NCBI GenBank assembly: GCA_017308235.1 | Contig: JAFKFL010000027.1 | Coordinates: forward strand, 1-64,000 | Direction of reading: 5' to 3' | Origin: Alphaproteobacteria bacterium | Lineage (GTDB): Bacteria > Pseudomonadota > Alphaproteobacteria > Reyranellales > Reyranellaceae | DNA length: 64,000 nucleotides | Shown: one piece after another, positions 50,995 to 59,766 of the stretch | Numbering within the stretch: the first letter of the stretch is position 1 | How the letters are laid out: every line of letters starts with the position of its first letter | The notes under the pieces: generated by a model | What the model saw: the letters and a program-made list of their open reading frames with translations, nothing else | The model's database searches: none | What the model was told of the DNA's origin: nothing | Translations under genes and position numbers: made by a program

Positions 50995-52620
50995 TCACCG
51001 TTTTGCGATCAGCCGCACGGAAAAGATTTCACGGTCATACCCTGGACCCGTGGTCGGGTCGGTCGACACGCCGTTGGTGTATTCGAAGAAAGGCCCGATC
51101 TGGATCTGCGGCCTCAACGCGTAGAGAAGACCGATCTGGCCCCGATAGATCGAATCTGTTCGCGGCGCCGCACCCGACCCATCGATTGGCGTGTAGTCCG
51201 CGGTGATAAGCGAGATGCCACCGACGGCCGTCCAAGCGTCGTGAATCAAATAATTGAAGTCGAGCGCGTATGTCGTCGACACGTAGTTCTTGTATGTGGT
51301 GAGGGCCGTTTCCGAAATGGCGCGCTGGATCGAAGGACGCAGTGTCAGCGGGGCATAGCCGTTCCAGCTTCCCGTCAGTCCGAAAGTGAACGCCGAGGTC
51401 GTACCGCCGAGTGTCTGGTACGCCTGGCTCTGATAGCCGACGGTCGCTTCGAGCTTGGTTGAGGAAGATGTCGTCCATGTCGCGCCGACATTCACAAGCT
51501 GCCCGTTGGAATCGCGATCCTGATCGACGGAGTTGACCGCATTCAAATACCGCCGTTGGTTAAGACCGGGTTGAACGAACACTGTCACATCATCGCTGAT
51601 GTCGTATCCGATCCGCAGCGACTCCTCGTACTCGGTACGGTCGCGGCTGGTGGCAGGCAGGCCGTTCACGAGGATGGTGCTGTTGTCATAGAAGGTATAG
51701 CGGGTCATCGACGCTTTCAGTTGATACGATAACCGGTTGAAGCGTTGATAGAGGTTGAGCGAGACCGGCACCGAATTCACCACGGTCGGCGACTGAGCAA
51801 AGGCGACGTTGGGCGTGCCGAGTGCTTCGGTGGTCTGCTTAAAGGCCGCTGACCACGTGGCATAGAAGTCAGTTTGGATGTCGATCTTGCCGTCGGCCTG
51901 CAGCGTGTAGTTGAGGTAGTTCTGGGTCGATGCGCTGGCATAGAAGCCGGCAATGCCGCCGGCCAGAATGTGCAACGCGTGGTTCGACCAGTCGGATCGC
52001 AGATCGAGCGTCGGGGCGATGGTCGTATAGGCGGATCCGACAGTTCCCAGCGACGCGCTTTGAGCGAACACGTTGCTGTCGAAGCCGACATTCGTCTCGA
52101 TTTGCGGGGAGAGGCGAAACGTCCCAACGGATATGCCCAGCTCTTCGCTACCGCCGGTTACGGGCCCCGTGCCTCCAATCGGCTGCTCGACCGGATTGCT
52201 GGTGCCGAAGGGCGCGTTCACGATCGTGGTCGAATAGGAAGGGAGGCCCGTGACCTCATTCGCGCTCGCGCCGCCTGTTCCACCCGTCAACAGGTTGGCG
52301 TTCACACCGGCCGCCGACGAGCCGATGCCGGCTTGTGGCGTAACGGCCGGAAGAACCGTCGTGGAACCGGCCGGCAAGCTGGTTGTAATAGCCGGCTTCA
52401 CTTCACCGCCGCCTTCGGTCGTCGCTCCTGCTGCTGTCGAGCCGCTGCCCATAGCGCCGACGGGACCAATCATCGGCACGCCTGTCTGTGGGCCAATGCC
52501 CTGGACGGTCGGAGGAGCTTCAGTGGTTTGCGCCAGGGCAGCGGACGTGTTTCCAGACAGCAAGACCCATCCTACGATCGGCGTCCAAATCCACTGGGTA
52601 CTGCGTACGCTAGGCGGCAT
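50995..52620 (-). CDS. BBP2-type outer-membrane beta-barrel protein (copy 2)
   Basis: A 541-residue outer-membrane protein with signal peptide (WTPIVGWVLLSGNTSAALAQ). A disordered Gly/Thr/Pro-rich stretch of about 130 residues precedes a barrel starting VGTFRLSPQIETNVGFDSNV, then LDLRSDWSNHALHILAGGIA and RFNRLSYQLKASMTRYTFYD. It ends with the outer-membrane-type FSVRLIAKR. Homology with copy 1 is visible throughout the barrel (for example LRS-W-NHAL and STQNY). Its stop is 4 nt from the OPX start, supporting a functional partnership. ATG 52620 starts the signal peptide; a GTG at 52677 is also open. Confidence 0.83.
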   Translation of the reverse strand: MPPSVRSTQWIWTPIVGWVLLSGNTSAALAQTTEAPPTVQGIGPQTGVPMIGPVGAMGSGSTAAGATTEGGGEVKPAITTSLPAGSTTVLPAVTPQAGIGSSAAGVNANLLTGGTGGASANEVTGLPSYSTTIVNAPFGTSNPVEQPIGGTGPVTGGSEELGISVGTFRLSPQIETNVGFDSNVFAQSASLGTVGSAYTTIAPTLDLRSDWSNHALHILAGGIAGFYASASTQNYLNYTLQADGKIDIQTDFYATWSAAFKQTTEALGTPNVAFAQSPTVVNSVPVSLNLYQRFNRLSYQLKASMTRYTFYDNSTILVNGLPATSRDRTEYEESLRIGYDISDDVTVFVQPGLNQRRYLNAVNSVDQDRDSNGQLVNVGATWTTSSSTKLEATVGYQSQAYQTLGGTTSAFTFGLTGSWNGYAPLTLRPSIQRAISETALTTYKNYVSTTYALDFNYLIHDAWTAVGGISLITADYTPIDGSGAAPRTDSIYRGQIGLLYALRPQIQIGPFFEYTNGVSTDPTTGPGYDREIFSVRLIAKR

Positions 52621-52689
52621 GGATATTTGAGACCATCCGGGCAGAGGTCCGATGGGGGATTGGACAACGATCTGCACGTTTAAGCTTGT

Positions 52690-53229
52690 TTAGGTGCAAC
52701 TGGCGGTGTTGCAAACGTTCTGAGGCGAAACGACCGGCGCTGGGGTTGGCGATATAAACGAGGCCGGAGAATCTCCAGACGATCCCGAAGGCGCGACAGT
52801 CAGCGTGTTCGACGAGCCACCTGAGGCCTGAGGCGCACCGGGCGCGGGCGACGATGACGACAAAGGCACGTCCACTGATGACGGTACCGGAACGAGCGGC
52901 ATCAACGTGAGAAGCGACGCTGGCAGGGATGTCAGCATCATCAGCGGCGGAAGAGCATTCTGAATTTGCGGCGGCCCGAAGATGGGCCCAGTTGCCGTCA
53001 TCATGTTGCCGGCCGTGCCTTGAAGCGGTGCCGCGGCCAAAATCGAACCCATGTTTTGAAGTGGCCCCGTGCCTTGTAGCGGACCGCCGTTCTGCAGTGG
53101 GTCTGATCCTGCTCCTTGAAGAGGGCCAGCGCCTTGCTGGTCTCGGATCTCCTGGGCGAGGGCTACTCCGACAGACAGGATCAGCGCCGCAGCGACAAGA
53201 CCCTGCGCTTTAAATGCAATTTTTCGCAT
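52690..53229 (-). CDS. Secreted low-complexity protein with PLQ repeats
   Basis: A 179-residue protein starting MRKIAFKAQGLVAAALILSV with signal cleavage near ALA-Q. The mature N-terminus has five PLQ units (AGPLQGAGSDPLQNGGPLQ, GTGPLQNMG, AAPLQGT). A hydrophobic Pro/Leu stretch and a Ser/Pro/Gly-rich tail end with two Cys residues (NVCNTASCT). No family recognised. It lies 69 nt before the barrel copy 2 start, on the same strand. It might be a periplasmic or surface accessory to export. The Cys pair could form a disulfide. Confidence 0.6.
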   Translation of the reverse strand: MRKIAFKAQGLVAAALILSVGVALAQEIRDQQGAGPLQGAGSDPLQNGGPLQGTGPLQNMGSILAAAPLQGTAGNMMTATGPIFGPPQIQNALPPLMMLTSLPASLLTLMPLVPVPSSVDVPLSSSSPAPGAPQASGGSSNTLTVAPSGSSGDSPASFISPTPAPVVSPQNVCNTASCT

Positions 53230-53422
53230 CGGAGTCACCAACGCCCGGAAAACCCGGCCCCCACAAGAGAGATTCACCCTGATCAACCGCTGGGCATCTT
53301 CCTAAGCCCTAGCTTTTAAATCTGCATCTAAGATACAGAAACAATGGCGTAAAACCAAGCTACGAATGGTTGCGGGAATGTCTTCCTTCCCCATCGTGCA
53401 GGCATCTTTGGAGAATAAAACG

Positions 53423-54577
53423 TCAAGATAGTGCTCTTTTTTGGTTCTTTTGTACCGAAGCTGCCAACGCCTCGAGAGCTGCCGCAAAGCCCATCGCATC
53501 CCCGCAGGGGACCTGCCAATAGCTGGCGCCCGAACGGCGCGCCAGCTGGTCGACGTCGGAGTTGAGGCTGCCGACAAAGACGATGGGACGCCGTGACTCG
53601 AGGCAGGCGTAGATTTTCGACGGCATGACGAAGCCAACAAAGCGATCCTTGAGCGTCACGAGATGCGCATCCGGTGCAAGTAGCAGTCCGGCGAGTTGTT
53701 CCAACGCGACGGGCGGCGATCTGTAATACGGCAGGCTGTCTTCGTTGAACCTTGCGACGAGGGTCTCGGCGCCCACTCCGGTGGCGCTCAGCCAGAGGTG
53801 CACCCTGCCCGACCCTTCGCGATGATGGAGCAGGTAACCTCGAGCCACGGTATCGACCTCATGGGCAACACCATAGTTACCCGAATAGAGCAGCACGCAA
53901 TGCCCGGCGAGCTCGGGAGGTACCGGATAGCCTGCTGCATTGTCGAACGAGATCGGCGAGCCATCACGCACCAGTACGATGCGCTCGCGCGCGACACCTG
54001 TCGTGTGGAGACGATCAAGCTGGTCTTCCCCCAGGACTTCGAAGCCATCCACCCTGCGTCGCCAGAAATTCGTAAGTCCCAGCAGCAGGTCCAGCATTTT
54101 CGATGGCCGTTCGCGAGCGGCGATCAGGCACTCGGGGTGAAAGTCGGTGATGCGATAGATGAGACGACCTCTCCACAGGCGTTTGAGAGGCGCCAGCAAA
54201 TGGATCAGGAATGGCGGCGAGCCGGTGAACAGGATGCCATCGGCGCGCCGCAGCGATCCAAAGGTAGCCGCGACCAGGCGTATGTCCGTGCTCAACGTCC
54301 AAAGCAGCCGCCTCAGCATCGAAGCGCGCGGCACCGGCCGGGCGGCGAGCCTCACCTCGTGGAGACTCCCCCGCCCCATTTGCGTTCTACGCTTCGATCC
54401 AGGTCCCGACGCCAAGCCAACCAGGGTGACGTCGTGGCCGCGTTCAGCCAACGAACGGGCGCGCATCGACATATACTGGCCGACAGCGCCGAAATCCGGC
54501 GGCAGCCAATCGGCGATTATGACGATGCGCCGCTCGATGGCAGGGTCGAAGGGAGTGTAGGCAAGGAGTTCGCTCAT
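53423..54577 (-). CDS. Glycosyltransferase, GT4-like (WbuB-type N-terminus)
   Basis: A 384-residue GT-B enzyme. The N-terminus RRIVIIADWLPPDFGAVGQY with SLAERGHDVTLVGLASG is typical of WbuB-like transferases. DGILFTGSPPFLIHLLAPLK, RITDFHPECLIAARE and CVLLYSGNYGVAHEV follow. The C-terminal donor site has HLVTLKDRFVGFVMPSKIYA and a Glu. It adds a sugar to the lipid-linked repeat unit on the cytosolic membrane face. ATG 54577 overlaps the preceding stop as ATGA. A 193-nt A/T-rich gap follows before the PLQ-repeat gene, probably with a promoter. Confidence 0.85.
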   Translation of the reverse strand: MSELLAYTPFDPAIERRIVIIADWLPPDFGAVGQYMSMRARSLAERGHDVTLVGLASGPGSKRRTQMGRGSLHEVRLAARPVPRASMLRRLLWTLSTDIRLVAATFGSLRRADGILFTGSPPFLIHLLAPLKRLWRGRLIYRITDFHPECLIAARERPSKMLDLLLGLTNFWRRRVDGFEVLGEDQLDRLHTTGVARERIVLVRDGSPISFDNAAGYPVPPELAGHCVLLYSGNYGVAHEVDTVARGYLLHHREGSGRVHLWLSATGVGAETLVARFNEDSLPYYRSPPVALEQLAGLLLAPDAHLVTLKDRFVGFVMPSKIYACLESRRPIVFVGSLNSDVDQLARRSGASYWQVPCGDAMGFAAALEALAASVQKNQKRALS

Positions 54578-55761
54578 TGGAGGGAAACCCTTCCGCCCTG
54601 TGCCGTGAGCACAGATCGATAGAGCGCCTCCATCTCCTGCGCAATCGCCGGCCAGCCGTAGTGCGCGACGACGTGGGCGCAGCCAGCGTTTCCCATGGCT
54701 TTTCGTTTCACAGGATCAGCCAACAGAGTCGTGAGCCCGCCCGCCAAGGCTTCCGCACTGCCTTCGACCACAAGGCCTGCACCGGCCTTGCGAACAATTT
54801 CCGACATTCCGACTTCTTGCGTCACCAGCACCGAAAGACCGCGCCGCATCGCTTCGAAGGCTGCGAGCCCGAAATTCTCCGCAAGCGATGGCATGGCGAA
54901 GAACGCGGCTCGATCGAACAGCCTTTCCTTGTCTGCCCCACCAACATGACGTGCGAGAAAAGTCACGCGATCGCTGACACCGAGGCGTCGTGCGAGGCCA
55001 GACAAGCTCGCCGCGTGGCCTTCGCGATCATCACCGGCGATCACGACCCGCATCGCAGGCGACAATGGCAAGGCGCCGATCAGGCGATCGAGTCCCTTCT
55101 CCCAATTAATGCGGCCGAAGCAAAGGACATAGCCGCCTTCGGCAGTCACGGTGGCAACATCATCGGACAGCGATTTTTCCGCGACCACTTCAGGATCATC
55201 CACCCCGTGGGGAATGATGCTGACCGACGGCAACGACCAGCCCAGTCGACGAAGGTCCTCGGCTTCGCCGGTGGAAGTCGCATGCAGGGCCGCGGACCAC
55301 TCGAGATTTCGCCGCTCGACCAAGGCAAGCCAGGCATTCTTGACGAGCCGGCTTTTGCGACGGATCAGCTCGGGCGCCAGCATGCCGCGCGGCGACGACA
55401 CATAAGGTACGCGGGCGCGACGTGCGACGCGGGCGCCGGCCCACATTGGCCAGAGATAAATCGCATGCAGATGCACGAGGTCGACGGTGGGCACGGTCCG
55501 CGCCAGGGCGCGGCGCATTTCGGGAGACCAATACAGGCGCCGCAAATGGCGACTCGGAAAGTACGTGACTTTTACTCCGTGGAGATCGACCGGCCTCCCC
55601 AACGGAACATCGCTGTCGCCGTTGCCGTCGACACTGGTGGTGAAGACATGAACGTCATGCCCGCGCGCCGCCAATTCGCGGCAAAGCGCGTGAACCGAAC
55701 GAATGGGGCCGCCATATCGGACCGCGGGCAAATAGGTTGGGACGATATGGAGGAGGCGCAA
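54574..55761 (-). CDS. Glycosyltransferase family 4
   Basis: A 395-residue GT4 enzyme: MRLLHIVPTYLPAVRYGGPI, HALCRELAARGHDVHVFTTS, VPYVSSPRGMLAPELIRR, YVLCFGRINWEKGLDRLIGA, and the donor-binding E-x7-E motif in MPSLAENFGLAAFEAMRRGL. Nucleotide-sugar specificity is not predictable. It overlaps the next gene by 4 nt and follows the Wzy-like gene by 30 nt. Confidence 0.9.
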   Translation of the reverse strand: MRLLHIVPTYLPAVRYGGPIRSVHALCRELAARGHDVHVFTTSVDGNGDSDVPLGRPVDLHGVKVTYFPSRHLRRLYWSPEMRRALARTVPTVDLVHLHAIYLWPMWAGARVARRARVPYVSSPRGMLAPELIRRKSRLVKNAWLALVERRNLEWSAALHATSTGEAEDLRRLGWSLPSVSIIPHGVDDPEVVAEKSLSDDVATVTAEGGYVLCFGRINWEKGLDRLIGALPLSPAMRVVIAGDDREGHAASLSGLARRLGVSDRVTFLARHVGGADKERLFDRAAFFAMPSLAENFGLAAFEAMRRGLSVLVTQEVGMSEIVRKAGAGLVVEGSAEALAGGLTTLLADPVKRKAMGNAGCAHVVAHYGWPAIAQEMEALYRSVLTAQGGRVSLQ

Positions 55762-55791
55762 AACAGAGCTTGGCCTGATGGCGATGCGACG

Positions 55792-57273
55792 CTATCGGCG
55801 AGCCGCGCGCGGGGCTCGCGCCCTCGCCGCCATCTGGGCCGGTCGATCAAGGCGCTGGATCACCTGCGGCGCAACGAACGCGATCATCGGCAGGAAGATG
55901 ATCATGAACATCAGGGCGGCGCCGATCATCTTGGGCAACGATATCTCGACACCGTCACGCGCGATGCTGAAGACGAACGCCATGACGATGCCCTCGCGCA
56001 TCACCAGCGGCAAATCAAAGGACATCAGGATGCGGATGCAGCCGGCCAAGAGGAGGCCCAGAACAGCGACGCCGAGCAGCATTCCCGGAAACCCGAGGTC
56101 GGCAAAGTTCTCGCCCATATAGCCTACGCTGATCGATGTGCCTCTCAGTATCTCGTCGAGCAAGACACGCCCGGTCAGTCGCAGATAGACATCGGAATCC
56201 GAAAGTTCCGGCTTGTCGGGAAAGAAAACGCGTGGCTTGAACACATGGTCCATGGCCTCCTGCCACTGGCGCATTGTCGTCGGTTCCTGGACCACTTGCT
56301 GGACGTCAATGACCGAGGCAAAGATATCGACGTAGGCAAACCGGCTCAGCAGCATGTATGCCGTCCGGCCGAAATCGACGTCGCCAAACGACAGCAGCTT
56401 GCCGCCGAGATAAGCCATGCGATCCGACAGGGGCACCGAGATCACCTGCGACTCGGAGAAATTCGAAGCATAGTCTCGATAGTCGTTTTTGACTGCCGTC
56501 CAGAACAACGCCATCAGTATAAGCGCGACAAGGCCACAGGCGCCGAACACGCCAGTGCTCAGCCGCCACCTTACCCGGGCTGTCACCGCTGCGATCGTCA
56601 GAAAGATAAAAACGCTACGGAAATCGGCCAAAAACCCCGTGAAGCCGATAGCGATCTCGAACGCCACGACGACCAACATGACCCGGATGCCGCGCATCGT
56701 GGACATCACGTAGACGAAGAGCATGAACAACGCGACGACCTTGACGTGCCCCAGTGTCTCGATCGGCTGAGCAAGGCCGCCCCTGCCGAGCACGGCCGCA
56801 AAGCTGGAGCCGAGGAATCCCAAGATGTATAAAACCAGCAACTGACGGACATTCCATCGATAGTGCGCCGTACGCTGCGCAGGCGTTGCCGGCTTCATGT
56901 CCATCAAGACCAACCGGAAGACGACAGCGAGGACGACCAAGCTCGCCATCATGTACCAGTAGGCGTAGGCCACGTTCGTCCCGGAAAGGCTCGTCGACAG
57001 CGACTCGCCATCGACCCACGCCTGCACCACACGGGCGAAGATCTGCAGCCACTGCCACAGAAACAGGTAGATCAGGGCGGCAGGCATGGCCGGCGTATAG
57101 ACAATGCGTAGGCACAGCCACGGCACGGCACCACCGACAGCAAGGGCGACGGCGTCGGGAGAAAGCGGCGCGAGGGCCGCGCACAGAGCCGCCAAGACAC
57201 CGGCGCCTTTCAGCACCAGCTTGCCGTCGAGGCGGGCTGGTTGGGGAGGCGACGAAATGGCGGCGGCTGTCAT
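55792..57273 (-). CDS. Wzy-like oligosaccharide repeat-unit polymerase
   Basis: A 493-residue polytopic protein with about 11-12 membrane segments and a large periplasmic loop in the second half (from AVKNDYRDYASNFSESQVIS through FKPRVFFPDKPELSDSDVYL). This layout fits O-antigen/EPS polymerases, which join lipid-linked repeats in the periplasm. Sequence conservation in the family is poor, so topology and context carry the call. It starts at ATG 57273 after a 47-nt A/T-rich gap from the upstream glycosyltransferase. O-antigen ligase is the main alternative. Confidence 0.72.
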   Translation of the reverse strand: MTAAAISSPPQPARLDGKLVLKGAGVLAALCAALAPLSPDAVALAVGGAVPWLCLRIVYTPAMPAALIYLFLWQWLQIFARVVQAWVDGESLSTSLSGTNVAYAYWYMMASLVVLAVVFRLVLMDMKPATPAQRTAHYRWNVRQLLVLYILGFLGSSFAAVLGRGGLAQPIETLGHVKVVALFMLFVYVMSTMRGIRVMLVVVAFEIAIGFTGFLADFRSVFIFLTIAAVTARVRWRLSTGVFGACGLVALILMALFWTAVKNDYRDYASNFSESQVISVPLSDRMAYLGGKLLSFGDVDFGRTAYMLLSRFAYVDIFASVIDVQQVVQEPTTMRQWQEAMDHVFKPRVFFPDKPELSDSDVYLRLTGRVLLDEILRGTSISVGYMGENFADLGFPGMLLGVAVLGLLLAGCIRILMSFDLPLVMREGIVMAFVFSIARDGVEISLPKMIGAALMFMIIFLPMIAFVAPQVIQRLDRPAQMAARARAPRAARR

Positions 57274-57320
57274 GGATAAAGTCTAATGTTTACACTGGTT
57301 TATAGGATTTTGCAAAAGCA

Positions 57321-58475
57321 TTACCTTCGCAAGGCTTCAGCGCCCTCGATAACACCTTGGGCAGCGGCCGCCGGCGAGTAGGTGGCGATCCGGCGGGCGA
57401 CCAGACGGCGCTGCTCGTCCCGGTCGGCATGCAAGACGGTTTCGATCGCCCGGGCCAGCGCCGTGACGTCGCCACATGGGAAAACGTCGCCCGTCATGCC
57501 CGGCTCGATAAGATCGGGCCCGCAACCCACGATACCGGACACGACGGCCGGCACGCCGCAGGCCATGGCTTCGTTCACCACAAGCCCCCAGGTTTCCGCT
57601 TCCGACGACGGCAGGACGATGACGTCGGCCTGCGCGTAGATCGCGGGCAGCGCGCTCTGATTGACGAAACCGCGCCAGTCGACAGCAAGGCCAGCCGATC
57701 GCGCAAAGCTGGCGAGCTCCTCGCTGAGCTCACCGGAACCGACGAAAGTCAGGTCGATATCCATGCCGCGGTCCCGCAGAAGTTTCGCCGCCCGCAGGAC
57801 GTCCATCGGCCTTTTGCGGGGAATGAGCTTGCCCACGAATAGGACTCGGCGACTTTCCCTCCGCTGCAACGGTTCCGACGATCGACGCGCGGCTTCGCTT
57901 CCCGACCGAAAGGCGTCGTTGTCGACGCAGTGCGGCGAGAAGAAGAGCCGCTGTTCCGGGACGCCGTAATGGAGCAGGTACTCACGATTGCGCTGCCCGA
58001 CGTAGAGGAAGCCATCGAAGCGCCGCAGTACATGCGGGAAGATCATTCCCTTGGCGACGCGTTGGAGCCCCTGGCGTTGGCTGGCTAGTTGCGAATCGCC
58101 GCGAATCAGAATGGGCACATTGCTTCGCCTGCAGGCATGAGCGGCTTGCCAGTAGCTCCACAGGGCCCAACCCGGCACGACGAAGGCGTCGAAGCGACCC
58201 TGCGCGATCCTGGCGGCAACGTCCGGCGTGTTGCAGCCCCAGAAGTGATCCGACGACGGATTACGGGAGACGTTCGTGAGGAACTCGCTTCGATAGCCGG
58301 ACAGGATGTCGACGTCCCATTCAAAGGGCACGCCGAATCCGGCGCGCGCCTGCTGGTCGGCCGTCTGGCGATGTGCGAAGTAAACGGAAAGATCGCAAAG
58401 CTTGTCGAGCTCACGGAAGATCGGCGCCCAATACTGGATCGGATGGCTGATCAGGACGCCGATACGAAGGGGCAT
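57321..58475 (-). CDS. Glycosyltransferase family 4
   Basis: A 384-residue GT-B protein starting MPLRIGVLISHPIQYWAPIF. SNVPILIRGDSQLASQ and GFLYVGQRNREYLLHYGVPE come first, then RVLFVGKLIPRKRPMDVLRA. The donor motif is in VLPSSEAETWGLVVNEAMAC (E-x7-E). The HPIQYWAPIF start is shared by transferases acting on polysaccharide repeat units. ATG 58475 leaves 1 nt after the upstream stop, indicating translational coupling. Confidence 0.88.
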   Translation of the reverse strand: MPLRIGVLISHPIQYWAPIFRELDKLCDLSVYFAHRQTADQQARAGFGVPFEWDVDILSGYRSEFLTNVSRNPSSDHFWGCNTPDVAARIAQGRFDAFVVPGWALWSYWQAAHACRRSNVPILIRGDSQLASQRQGLQRVAKGMIFPHVLRRFDGFLYVGQRNREYLLHYGVPEQRLFFSPHCVDNDAFRSGSEAARRSSEPLQRRESRRVLFVGKLIPRKRPMDVLRAAKLLRDRGMDIDLTFVGSGELSEELASFARSAGLAVDWRGFVNQSALPAIYAQADVIVLPSSEAETWGLVVNEAMACGVPAVVSGIVGCGPDLIEPGMTGDVFPCGDVTALARAIETVLHADRDEQRRLVARRIATYSPAAAAQGVIEGAEALRR

Positions 58476-58476
58476 G

Positions 58477-59766
58477 TCAGGGCGACGCCTTGCCGGAAGA
58501 AGCGCGGTCGAGGGCGACGGCCAATGCGCGCGCTGAGGCCCGCGCCGAAAGAGCGTCGCCGGCCAGCGTCTCGACGGCATCGGGATCGTAGGACGAGTCT
58601 TCGATGAAGGTTCGCAATTCTCGAGCAACTGTTACCGGCTCCGGAAGGAATGCCTGCGACAGGGAGACGACCCGCCCTGCCCTCGCCGATCGGATCATCT
58701 CGACAGCGCTGCTCTCGGCATGGAGCATTGCGAAGATCGGCCGACGAGACTGAATGCTCTGGAAAACCTTGGACGGCGTGTAATGGCGCTCAGTCGATCC
58801 CAGGATCAGAACTGCACTGCTCTTGCCCAAATGATTGAGTGTGTCGAGGTAGCCGATGCGATGCGGATGCTCGGTCACCATGGCCGCGACTCCAAGCGCC
58901 TGTGCGCGCGGTATCACGCGATGGCCCTGCGGATCGTCCGGCGACGTTCCCGTGCCAACAAAGTGAACCCGAAGACGAGCGGCCAGTTCAGGCGCGGTCC
59001 TTTGCAACTCCGCCAGACCGCCAAGGAAGACATCGAGCACGTCCAGGCCGGCAGGCAACAGCGCACCGGCATAGATCATGTGGAAATGGCCATCGGCCGG
59101 TTGAAACAGAAAGGTCGGGCGATCGAGAGACCTCGCGGCATCGAAATCCTCCGAGGTGCTGCCCATCGGCATGAACGCCTGTACGGCCTTGCCTGCCACC
59201 TCGGGATTGCGTTCCAGCATGCCCGCGACATACCCCGGTGCCATGGCCGTGATCAGCGTAGCATCCCGCACTGACCAAGGCTCAAGCATGCCGGCCAGCC
59301 TATAGGAGAACCATGCCTTGGTGAGCGGCTGCTCGACACCTGGCCAGCGGTTGACCCAGGGATCCTGGTAATCGATCCCAAACGGCACGCCATAGCGACG
59401 ATGGATCAGACGCCCGACAGGGGCGAGAAAGTTCGAGGGAATCGTCACGAGCACAAAATCGATCTCGCGCCGCGCCGCAAGTGCCGCCAGCACGCGATAG
59501 CAACCGACGAAAGCGCGCACACCAATGTCGCCGACCAGTCGCAATGGCCGAGTCGAAAAGGTCGATGCGTGGATTACCCGCAGATGCGGCGCGACCAGGC
59601 GCTCGAGATCGGGATCCGGCCGTTCCTCGTACTTTGCCGGATCGCCGGTGACAACGATCGGCGTCCAGCCGAATTCCGGCAGATACCGCGACCAGAGGCG
59701 TGCACGGTGTGCCCCAACGAGGTTGCTGGGCGGAAAGTGTCCGCTAACCAGGGCGACGGTCTTCAC
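58477..59766 (-). CDS. Glycosyltransferase, GT4-like
   Basis: A 429-residue GT-B protein: MKTVALVSGHFPPSNLVGAH, YLPEFGWTPIVVTGDPAKYE, DFVLVTIPSNFLAPVGRLIH, PFGIDYQDPWVNRWPG, and HFHMIYAGALLPAGLDVLDV. The C-terminal site has RHYTPSKVFQSIQSRRPIFA rather than a clear E-x7-E, placing it with the WbuB-like/FemAB-distant branch. It overlaps the next gene upstream by 4 nt (start ATG 59766). Specific sugar unknown. Confidence 0.8.
   Translation of the reverse strand: MKTVALVSGHFPPSNLVGAHRARLWSRYLPEFGWTPIVVTGDPAKYEERPDPDLERLVAPHLRVIHASTFSTRPLRLVGDIGVRAFVGCYRVLAALAARREIDFVLVTIPSNFLAPVGRLIHRRYGVPFGIDYQDPWVNRWPGVEQPLTKAWFSYRLAGMLEPWSVRDATLITAMAPGYVAGMLERNPEVAGKAVQAFMPMGSTSEDFDAARSLDRPTFLFQPADGHFHMIYAGALLPAGLDVLDVFLGGLAELQRTAPELAARLRVHFVGTGTSPDDPQGHRVIPRAQALGVAAMVTEHPHRIGYLDTLNHLGKSSAVLILGSTERHYTPSKVFQSIQSRRPIFAMLHAESSAVEMIRSARAGRVVSLSQAFLPEPVTVARELRTFIEDSSYDPDAVETLAGDALSARASARALAVALDRASSGKASP

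Noticed and set aside
54577..56832. Long plus-strand open frame antisense to a glycosyltransferase and the Wzy-like gene
   Set aside because: No recognisable motif; His/Arg/Asp/Gln-rich composition typical of an antisense shadow.
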